Source: Leishmania donovani (lineage: Eukaryota; Euglenozoa; Kinetoplastea; Trypanosomatida; Trypanosomatidae). From it: a stretch of DNA of 64,000 nucleotides. The notes below the pieces were generated by a model. It searched no databases and was not told where the DNA came from. It was given only the letters and a program-made list of their open reading frames with translations. The stretch is from NCBI RefSeq assembly GCF_000227135.1, contig NC_018252.1, forward strand, positions 496,803-560,802. Direction: 5' to 3'. Positions 10,187 through 18,232 of this stretch are shown piece by piece. Positions within the stretch are counted from its first letter, which is position 1, and each line of letters opens with the position of its first letter. Made by a program: the position numbers and the translations under genes.

Positions 10187-11710
10187 TGCGCCACAGCGAT
10201 GTCCCTTACCTTTTCCGTGTTCTTTCTCGCTTCGCCGACGTTCAGCGTCGCTGTGGCCGTCGGAGGGAGCGGCAAGGCCGGAGAGTGACGGAAGAACCTG
10301 TCACAAGGGCAAGGATGAAGTCGCCTCCGTTGCCTGGGCGTGTGCGTGCGTCGGTGTCACTCTCAAGCGTCCGCTCCCGCCCGCCTGCGGAACAACGAAG
10401 AAAAGTATGTGCAACAACTCGACACAGGCGAGGCGGAGAAGTGCGGGTGCTGTGCTGCGTGAGTGCGGGTTGGCGGGGGGAGGCTCGATTTGTGCGCCTC
10501 ACACACCCTTATCGTCCTGCCCTTTTCCTTTCCTCCGTGCGTTTATCACATGCACGGAAAGAAAGATGCCGGGGGCGGGGTTTGTGCAAGGTCGTGGCCG
10601 AGAGAACGAGAAGGGCAGACACGCACAAGCCAGAGATGGCGCGTGAGGAGAGGGACGGGGGAAGCGCAGAGGCAGACATGAGTGGAGAGAACACAGAAAG
10701 GGAACGAGGTGTGTGCGACAGTGCGCACATCATCAAGTCCGGCGTGCACAGAGCGCAAGCTCGCTTGGTCGTGAGCTGCCCGCCTACAAGATTGGCGGTG
10801 CGGTCCGTTCGAATGCCGCCGCTCACCTCCGCGCCCGAGCGCAGGTTCCGTTCTGTCATTTCACGGCGCTGGAAGACGACGCCAAAAGAAACCAGTGCAC
10901 GAATCATTACACACGCACAGAGAGACACCATCGACGACGTCACGGAACACAAGGAACGACGAGGATGAATCGGTGGAGAGGGAGAGGAAGGGGAGGAGAG
11001 GAGAAACACTGTTTTATTTCGCAACGCGTCTATTTCTCCGCCATACAGCATGGGGACAACGGCCCAGCCACAGGCCCCCGCACCGCGTGGCGCCAAGCAG
11101 CCGTAGACACGCGCCGCTGCAGAAATGCGCCGACCCAGTCAGCGAAGCGCGGCCTCCGCCCCAGACCCTCTACCCGCCCTCCCCGCCCTCCCCGCCCCGC
11201 AAGGTCGCCCCTCACGGCCGCTCGCCTTGTGCCCGGTCGCCACGTCGCGCATCCCTCGGGGCGCCTCGGGCTCCCCGAGCCAGGGCGCGGTGAGGGCCGG
11301 GTGAGATACGTTCGGGTCAGGGCGGCATACTGCCCATCATATGGTTCGCACAAACACGTTCACAGCTGCAGGCCTCCCCCACGCAGCGCCATCCAGGACA
11401 TGACCGCCGACACCCGTAGCGATAAATCGCTCTGACTTCGCTACGTCGTAGGTACCTGACCCTGGCACCACGAGGGGTGGTCCGGCACTGACAGGGATAG
11501 GGGGAGGGGCTGCCTGGCTTCCCCGCAGAGAGGATGGAGGGGGGTGAACGCGGCCATGATGTGCCATGCCCGAAGGCGGCCCTCCTCTCTCTCTCTCTGT
11601 CATCCAAGTGAAATGAGGGTCGGAGGGAATAAAAGAACGGTGCGGATACGGAGAGGTGTGCATGCGGTGTCCACCCGCGCAGCCCCTCTCGTCTCCCCGT
11701 TCACGCCTGT
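10187..11710. other. Intergenic spacer containing SIDER2 copy 1
   Basis: About 1.5 kb. Positions 11010-11582 are the retroposon described separately, starting about 130 nt past the PPP4R2-like stop codon. The rest (10187-11009) is the 5' flank of the PRP38-like gene, with pyrimidine-rich minus-strand tracts and no credible open frame. Confidence 0.65.
11010..11582 (-). mobile_element. SIDER2-type retroposon, copy 1
   Basis: About 570 bp nearly identical over its core to 44236-44822 and 60771-61340. On the minus strand it starts near 11582, passes CTCTGCGGGGAAGCCAGGCAG and ACCTACGACGTAGCGAAGTC, contains a G-rich tract (11160-11199), and ends near 11010 in an A-rich tail after CATGCTGTATGGCGGAGAAA. 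Length, degenerate 5' signature, A-rich 3' end and absence of coding capacity fit the short degenerate retroposons of Leishmania (SIDER2 class). Their relatives are the ingi/L1Tc non-LTR elements. It is sense-oriented, in the 3' flank of the PPP4R2-like gene. SIDER2 elements in 3' UTRs are known to promote mRNA decay; that role here is inference. Confidence 0.88.
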
Positions 11711-12478
11711 CTAAATCACATCGCCTCCCTCCACAGCTGGATATGTTACCAGAATGCAGCGCCGCAGGGACGTCTGAATCGCGTCCCCGCGGAGCCCGCC
11801 ATCGTCGCAGGCGGTGTGGTGCTTGCCTGGCTCCAAGAGCAGCTCCACCCACCGCTGGTAGGTGAAGGGGTACCACTGCAGCTGTTGCGCTTGGGCGATG
11901 ATGTAGGCGTTCTCCTCGGCAAACTGTGCAGGGGTGCCACCGGCTGGGGTGGAACGGTGGTCCGATGATCCCGCCGCCCCGCCGGGGGCGATGCCTTCGG
12001 CCGTGCAACTGTTGGCATGGCTGCTGTTGGCCGTGGAGCCGTGCTTGCCTACCCCGCTGCCGTCAGCGCTTGGCAAGGAACCGGCGTTCTGCGCGCCGTT
12101 TACCGAGGCTGCAGCTGCAGCGCGCTCCCGGCACGTCTGCTGATACTGCTCAGCCGCTGCCTGCAACAACTTCTCCGTCGCGGAGACAAGCGTCGGCAAG
12201 CCGGCGAACCATTGCTCTTTCGTCATCCTCGCAAAGTCTGTGCCGCCGCTGCCGCCACCACCAGAGGTGAAGAGTGCCAGCTGTGACTCGAGGAAGACCT
12301 TCTCTTCGTTCGTGTAGATGTCCGTCATGGTAGCCGCGGCGGCGCCGCCGTGCTTGTGGCTGGCGCTGTTGGTCGCGCTGCTGGCTCCCACGCCATTGCC
12401 GCCAACCTTGCGTATCTTGCCAGCGGCGGCGCCGTCATCCTTGCCGGACGCGAAGGCGTTGCTCTTGCGCGGGCCCAT
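11711..12478 (-). CDS. PPP4R2-like regulatory subunit of protein phosphatase 4
   Basis: A protein of 255 residues from ATG 12476-12478. The frame stays open another 107 codons upstream, but that part is Leu/Pro/Ser-rich leader-like sequence. PPP4R2 links the PP4 catalytic subunit to PPP4R3 in a nuclear complex acting in DNA-damage recovery and splicing-factor maturation. The diagnostic block is at residues 203-247: YPFTYQRWVELLLEPGKHH, then LRG and a ...SLRRCILVTYPA ending. This parallels the family block PFTIQRLCELLTDPRRNY...LRGVEKNVMVVS. An upstream helical part (residues 58-118, with KEQWFAGL) may be the reduced N-terminal half of the domain. Ala/Gly/Ser linkers occupy residues 20-50 and 120-185. 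A PP2A catalytic subunit gene lies two genes upstream. Assignment is by one strong motif. Confidence 0.68.
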   Translation of the reverse strand: MGPRKSNAFASGKDDGAAAGKIRKVGGNGVGASSATNSASHKHGGAAAATMTDIYTNEEKVFLESQLALFTSGGGGSGGTDFARMTKEQWFAGLPTLVSATEKLLQAAAEQYQQTCRERAAAAASVNGAQNAGSLPSADGSGVGKHGSTANSSHANSCTAEGIAPGGAAGSSDHRSTPAGGTPAQFAEENAYIIAQAQQLQWYPFTYQRWVELLLEPGKHHTACDDGGLRGDAIQTSLRRCILVTYPAVEGGDVI

Positions 12479-13557
12479 CGGCTTTCCTCTTGTTCTTGAC
12501 ACCAGGTTTGTTAGACGACAAGGGAGCAGCAGCAGCAGCGCCGGCGATGATGGCAGCAGTTGCAGGAGTGGTGGTAGTGGTGCTACAGCTACCAAGGCGG
12601 ACGAGAGGCAGTGGTCACCTCGAAGGAGAAGGAAGAGGGGAGGAGACAGAGAGGGATGCCCGTCAAGATGGAGAGAGGGAGAGAGGAGGCGGGGGTCAGC
12701 AGACGCGTTCGCGTGACACAACGCCGAATGATGTGTGCACGGAAAGCAAGAGACACAGGGCAAGTGAGGATGTGTGCGACAACGTGCACACAAGTACACA
12801 GAGAACTACAATGTATCGGAAAAAGAACGACTCGATCCAGCTGATGACGTGTGTGTGGGGGGAGGGGGGCAGTGCAGGAGTGTAGCCGTTGTGGTGGCCG
12901 TGGCAGCATGCGAAGATGATGAAGAGCGGAAGAGAGAGAAAGCGCATAAGAATATGCGGCATGGCGTGGATCAGGGAGGGACCCACACGCACGCGACAAG
13001 AGCTGCGGCGCACGGGCGCAGAGAGAGGAGGCAAGAGCATGCCCGGCCGTGCACGTGCATGTATGCTCGCTGGAGCACCATAACTAGGGTGGATAGATGT
13101 GTCTATGGTCGTTGCAGCACCGCTGTTGCGTGGAATCCCTCGAGGGCGCACATGCACACATTGGGTTGGGCGAGATCACACAGAAAGAGGGAGGAGGGCG
13201 CATACATGCACAAGGTAACAACTGGGCGCGCATCGCTACACTCGCCTATCCACGCAGCCATACGCACTCAGAGGCTTAGAAAGCACAAACAACAAGAGGG
13301 ATTACACGAGTGTGCCCGCCGCCCGCCGCCCACCGCCTTCTGCACGCGCGGCCACGGTTAGAGAGGCGGGAAAGCAAAATTTTAAAAGGGTAGCGCAGAG
13401 ATAAAGCGAGCGACATCCACAAACGAGGGGGAGGTGCCGCCGCCCACACACACACACGCGCGCGAACCGGCACACACAGGGCACACTCTCTGCCTGATGA
13501 AAGGCAGGAGAGACGAGCAAGGCGTTGAAGCTGCACGAGTGGCATGCGTGATGCTTC
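12479..13557. other. Intergenic spacer
   Basis: About 1.1 kb between the RPB10 stop and the PPP4R2-like ATG, with strong CT-rich minus-strand tracts (12600-12700). No gene is seen. The RPB10 3' UTR probably occupies much of it. Confidence 0.6.
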
Positions 13558-13812
13558 TCAGCGGCGGTGCGGCGTGGGCATCTGCAGCGGCCCCATCATC
13601 TGCATGGTGCCCGTCACAGGTACACTATAAGGAATGAGGTCGTCAATCAGATCAATATGGGAGAGGATCATGCGACGGCAGCAGTAGCGATCCAGATGCA
13701 GCGCATCCAGCGCCTCGGCCTCCGTGTAGTCCTGATCCAAAAGCCGCTGATACTGCTCGTAGAGGTTGCCAACCACCTTACCGCACGAGTAGCAACGCAC
13801 TGGGATGATCAT
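13558..13812 (-). CDS. RPB10: RPB10, zinc-binding small subunit shared by RNA polymerases I, II and III
   Basis: A protein of 84 residues starting at ATG 13810-13812. It begins MIIPVRCYSCGKVVGN, the near-invariant RPB10 opening, and continues with YTEAEALDALHLDRYCCRRM. The zinc ligands C7, C10, C44 and C45 are all present (CX2C and CC). RPB10 (ABC10-beta) sits in the polymerase core and is needed for assembly. Typical RPB10 is 67-71 residues. This one carries an extra C-terminal tail of about 17 residues with a repeated Met-Gln/Met-Met pattern ending in Pro-His-Arg-Arg. Identification is secure. Confidence 0.96.
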   Translation of the reverse strand: MIIPVRCYSCGKVVGNLYEQYQRLLDQDYTEAEALDALHLDRYCCRRMILSHIDLIDDLIPYSVPVTGTMQMMGPLQMPTPHRR

Positions 13813-13864
13813 GATGCGAGCACGCGTTTGGCTGTGAGTGTGCGTGTGACGTACAGCAAGTTCG

Positions 13865-13892
13865 CTAGAGGGCAGAGAGAGAGCTCGATGTG
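13865..13892 (-). promoter_or_regulatory. Likely spliced-leader acceptor for RPB10
   Basis: On the minus strand a CT-rich stretch (TCTCTCTCTGCCCT) is followed at once by TAG at 13865-13867. This is the first AG after the tract, about 53 nt upstream of the RPB10 ATG, matching the polypyrimidine-then-AG arrangement used for trans-splicing in trypanosomatids. The exact site is inferred. Confidence 0.5.
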
Positions 13893-14614
13893 GGCGCGAG
13901 AGGCGGGAGGGGCGGAAGAGTAGGCGTAGGACGCATGCATGCGTCGCACAACGCTTTCTTGGACAACATCAGATTCGCCTCGAAGGAACGTCACGAGGCA
14001 CAGACAAACATGTAAAGAGCGCATGGACAAGCGTTGATGGGCGTACGTGTGTGGTACGCACCAGTCCGAAAAGGAAGAGAGGGAGGGGAACGAAATGGGA
14101 AGGCGGAGACGCGGTGAGACAGCGACAGAGCATGCTTGCGTGTTGGCCTTCGTGCGATCGTGTGAAAAACCTACTCGCACATTCATACATGAGGGCGAAG
14201 AGGGGTGCTGGCCACCACCACACCCCCTGTAGCCCTTTCCCGCGCAACGCCGGCAAAAACTTGAGCTTGCGCAGGTGCGTGAGCTCCCCCACGCATCCCT
14301 CCCCCCCCCCTTTCTTCCTGCAGCTGCGAGCTGAGTGCATCTAGCCTCGTCGCTTGCACAGTCAGATGAGCAAGCTGAAATGCACACAGGGGGCTGGGTT
14401 ACCTCTTCTGGAGATGACTCTCGCGCAGGTCAAAACGCATCCCGTCCAGCCCCTCCCCCTCCCCGCCTCCCATTTCTTTCGGTGTGTTCGCACTCGCCTC
14501 TTATTTCGCTTTTTGTTTTGTTATTATTATTTTCCTTCTTCGAATGGTGGAAGAGACGTCAAAATGGCGGTGCGCCATCATACGCAAAACAGGCACACAC
14601 ATACACCCAAACAT

Positions 14615-14635
14615 ACATATATATATATATATATA
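14615..14635. repeat. (AT)n microsatellite
   Basis: About ten AT units, unusually AT-rich for this GC-rich window, about 370 nt past the PP2A stop and probably in its 3' UTR. Confidence 0.85.
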
Positions 14636-15007
14636 CGCATGCATGTATATCAAAACGCACTGCCTGTGCACACACGTCTGCGCGCACACCGCAAGGAAAC
14701 ACATATGCGCACAGACACGCCAGCGCAAGCCTGGGATTGAGGGCCGCATCTATGCGTCCTCCAATCTCCTCCTCCCCCACACCCACACACACACACACCT
14801 TCCCTCTTCCGACATTTGCCCCGGAGCTGTGACCGGGGAGCGGAGAAGAGAGAAGACAGTGGTTGGGAGGGGCGATAAGTCCGTGAAGCAAGCACGTGTA
14901 CACTCGCACACGGCTGGGCGGGGTGCCGAGCACCTCGGGGGGAGGATGGGAGTTGTGCCTGTGTGCGTGTGTCGTTGCTATCGCCATCAATCATCCATCC
15001 ATCGTAT

Positions 15008-15961
15008 CTATAGAAAATAGTCCGGCGTCTTCTTCGACACCTGCGCTTCACCGCGTCGCGGAGCCGGGTCGAACTGAAAGAAGCACTTGTTCATGTGCTC
15101 ATCGAGCTCCAGAAGGCCGGCGAGGTTGCCGCAGCGGTAGCAGTAGTTTGGCGCGCTGAAGATCGTGACGAGCTGATCCTGGTGTGTCCAGCTGTAGCCG
15201 TCCATGACAAGCTGATGCGCACGGGCGATCGTCTTGATCTTGTTGTTGTGGCAGAAGCCTTCGGTGACTCCTTGGCCGAAGGTGAAGCCGGCGCCACGGG
15301 GGCTGATGCCCCAGCCATCACGATCGTCCGGGTCCGACCACAGCAGATCGCACATCGGCCCCTCGTGCGGCACTTCCTGCACGCGGTCGAGGTTGCGGAT
15401 GTGGCTGAATGTGTCGACCGTCGGTGAGAGACCACCGTGAAGGCAGAAGATGTCGTTCTCGACCAACGCTGTCAGGGGCAGGTAGTCGAACAGGTCCGTG
15501 AAGATCGTCCATACGTTGGCGCTACCGTACTTGCGAATGCACTCATCGTAGAAGCCATACACCTGCGTGATCTGGCGCGACTCGTGGTTGCCGCGGAGAA
15601 GATGTAGTCGCTGGGGGTATCGCAGCTTGTAGAGGAGAAGCAGCGTCACCGTCTCGACGCTGTAGTAGCCGCGGTCCACGTAGTCGCCCATGAACAGGTA
15701 GTTCGTGTCCGGCGGCAACCCGCCAATCTTGAAAAGCTCCAGCAAGTCGTGAAACTGGCCATGCACGTCGCCGCACACCGTGACTGGCGCTCTCACCGCG
15801 TGCACGTTGTTCTCCTTCTCCAGCACCTCCTTCACCTTCTCGCACAGACGCGCCACCTGCTGTTCGCTGAGCGGCTTGCATTGTATGACGTAATTAATCA
15901 TCTCATCCAAGTCGAGGGCACTGCTGGACCCCACCGCCGATCCGTCGCCGGCCGTCGTCAT
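15008..15961 (-). CDS. PP2Ac: Serine/threonine protein phosphatase PP2A catalytic subunit
   Basis: A protein of 317 residues from ATG 15959-15961; the longer open frame upstream is leader sequence. All metallophosphatase motifs are intact: GDVHG (64-68), GDYVDRG (92-98), RGNHE (123-127), plus SAPNYCYRCGN near the C-terminus. PP2A rather than PP4 or PP6 is indicated by YLPLTALVENDIFCLHGGLSP, by QFDPAPRRGE and by the ending TPDYFL, whose terminal Leu is the carboxymethylation site used to select B subunits. The family length is about 309 residues; the extra eight or so lie at the Ala/Ser/Gly-rich N-terminus. A TAP42-type regulator and a PPP4R2-like protein are encoded on the same transcription unit. 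Confidence 0.96.
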   Translation of the reverse strand: MTTAGDGSAVGSSSALDLDEMINYVIQCKPLSEQQVARLCEKVKEVLEKENNVHAVRAPVTVCGDVHGQFHDLLELFKIGGLPPDTNYLFMGDYVDRGYYSVETVTLLLLYKLRYPQRLHLLRGNHESRQITQVYGFYDECIRKYGSANVWTIFTDLFDYLPLTALVENDIFCLHGGLSPTVDTFSHIRNLDRVQEVPHEGPMCDLLWSDPDDRDGWGISPRGAGFTFGQGVTEGFCHNNKIKTIARAHQLVMDGYSWTHQDQLVTIFSAPNYCYRCGNLAGLLELDEHMNKCFFQFDPAPRRGEAQVSKKTPDYFL

Positions 15962-16259
15962 GGTGCAGATGAAGTCGCTGGCGATGTTGGGGTTCGCAGT
16001 CGAAGTTTCACTTCTGATATCCCCGTCAAGGCGTCGGTTCCTTCCCTCGAGGTGGAAGCGATGCCTGTCGCTGTAAATAAGCGGGTGCGCGTCTAGGACG
16101 GAGGGGAGGGGGGTCAGAGAGTGGAGCGCGCAAAGAGGGGGAAGGAAACGGCGGCGCACGGAGCGGAGTGCGACAAATGGCTGAAAGAGAGGTCGAAAGC
16201 ACACGCCAAATCGGGCGTACGCTGAGAGAGCAAGACAGTGCGAGACAGAGAGCAAGCGC

Positions 16260-16299
<40 letters not shown>

Positions 16300-18232
16300 C
16301 GTGTGCGCGTGCACGTCGGAGTAGGCGTGTGTCTCTCTCTGGATGGCGAGACCAACAGCAACAACGATGTTTTCAGAAACGTCAAGACGCACTTTACCCA
16401 TTCAGGTGGGTCGTTCGCACCGGAGGACGAAGAGTGAGAGAGGGAGGCGGCACAGAGAGTGTGAGAAAGGGGGACAGAGGCAGGGAGAAAGAGAGGGCAG
16501 TCGCGCGATGCATGTCCTCCGAGCGAGTGCACGGGCCCGTGAGGAAGAGGAGGAGGGGGCGCGCAGGGATACCACTGTCGAGAAAGAGGAGAAACGGGGA
16601 GGGGTGCACTCTGCACCATGTCAAGCGCCTTCCGAATCGAATCGTTGGGCGCTTAGCACTGCATCGTCCCCTACCTCTCGGCAGGCTGTCGTTTCCTTGA
16701 AAAGCGAAGGCTGCGCTGCTGACCCGTGCCTAAGCTCCCCTCTCTTCTCTTCGGTGTGCATGTGTGTGTGTGTGTGTGTGTGGGTGGGTGCTTCACTTCT
16801 CTAAGCTGACCGAGCAGCCTGCACTCGTGTGCGTACATGAATACGCCCTTTCCTTCCTTAGCGTGAGAGGGAAGGGGGCGAGGGGGGTGTTGCACGCAGC
16901 CCATTAAGCGAGTCGGCACATTCGTCCCAGTCGGCCCGACCTCTTTGGGGAGGGGGGGGTGCGGCCGAGCCGCTTACACCGAGGGCCATACCGGGATGGC
17001 ACAGAGCGCGCCTTTTTCATACAAGGGCGTGTCGGCGCGCGCGCACCGCCTGCGCTTGTGCATGCACGGACGAGAGTGCGGAGCCACCCGCCCTTCCGAC
17101 CCAGCTTCCCGTCTCACCGTGTGGAGACATGAAGAGTGGGCGGGGTCGGATGGGCGGGGCTTACTCGGAAGCCGCCGGGCAGCAGCACCTGCTCCCCAAA
17201 ACGCGCCTTCTACCTGGGCTCGGCCTCTCGCACATGCTGACTTGTGCAAGGCGCCGCCTCTGCCCCTCCTATGACTTGTACTTAGCGTGGTCGTGTGCGG
17301 CGCAGGTCCTCGAGTGGACGGCACTTGTCGCTACAGAGATGCGACATGGTCTGTGCACAGTCGTCAGGCGTATCGCAAGCTGGCAGCGCGGTAAAATACA
17401 GGGTGACCGCGATCTTCTTTAGAAAAAAACGGCGGCGACGTCGGTGTGCACGGTTTTTCCGTGTCTCGCCGCGTCGAAGCTGTCCGGGGTCGGAAACTGG
17501 TACCGGCTTGGGGCAGAGTCTGCCTCGATCGCGACGGGTCTGATCACGACCACCTCCACCCTGTGAGCCGGAGTCGGCACTACCTCATCCTGCGGCACCC
17601 CTCACGCACATGCGCGCACGAATCGGCGAGGATGGAGATCGCCAACAAATGGGGAGGAAGAGAGGAAGAGGGGGGTGGGTACGGCGACTTCATCGATGGG
17701 CAGATAGGCGTCTGTACGCTGCTTGTCTGTGCCTGGGGGGAGGGGAGGGCTGGAGCGGGCGGGTGCGCGATTCTCTACGAAGGAGAGACTGCCTGCATCA
17801 GTTGTGCAGCAGTTGCTCTGTCGCCAACGATAGCGGCTCTGTGATACACAGCGAAGGTGGCCGCGCGTGAGCGCGGAGGGAAGGAGGCGGAGAAACGGCC
17901 AGCCACTCCCACCCCTCCCCCTACCACCTCGAAAAGCGCAGAGCTGCGCATGCTTCATGGGAGGCACGGACGCGAGGGTTTGGCGGGGGAGGGGCGGATA
18001 TGTAAAGAGCAACGGCAAAGAGACAATCGATGCTCGTACAGATATCGGAGAGGGGCCAGGCCGCCGAGGATGCCGGCACGCCCTCTCTCCCCTGCCCTGC
18101 GTGTACAACACCTACTCCGCAACACTGGGCCAAGGGCACAGGGTGGCCGACCGCCATTGAGCACACACGTCTGGTCCTTCCATTTTCTCTTCTGCTTTGG
18201 CTCCTCTTCTCCCTCGGTGGCATCAGGCCGAC
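15962..18232. other. Long spacer (2.3 kb) with GC-rich island
   Basis: This separates SLX1 from the PP2A gene. It contains CA then TA dinucleotide runs at 16260-16300, a GT run near 16758-16782, and a GC-rich, lower-repeat segment at about 16900-17600 that looks unlike the surrounding CT-rich spacer. Open frames of 90-170 codons occur on both strands but show no domain and are rich in Arg/Pro/Ser. No gene is called. Confidence 0.5.
16260..16300. repeat. Compound (CA)n(TA)n microsatellite
   Basis: About 23 nt of CA units pass directly into about 16 nt of TA units, about 300 nt upstream of the PP2A ATG. Confidence 0.9.

Larger units (their letters stand above)
13813..15007. other. Intergenic spacer with AT repeat
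   Basis: About 1.2 kb between the PP2A catalytic gene and RPB10. It includes a C-run near 14299-14311, an (AT)n run at 14615-14635 and several CA runs. Open frames are low complexity on both strands. No gene is seen. Confidence 0.6.

Noticed and set aside
11030..11608. Open frames within the retroposon (for example the 223-codon frame 11337-12008)
   Set aside because: They recur in all three copies in several frames but no reverse transcriptase or other retroposon protein motif is present. SIDER elements are non-coding.
15008..15961. Phosphatase as PP4 catalytic subunit, suggested by the nearby PPP4R2-like gene
   Set aside because: The C-terminus TPDYFL and DPAPRRGE, and internal segments, match PP2A rather than PP4.
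17602..18111. 169-codon minus-strand frame downstream of SLX1
   Set aside because: Pro/Arg/Ser-rich, no domain, and plus-strand frames overlap it equally well.
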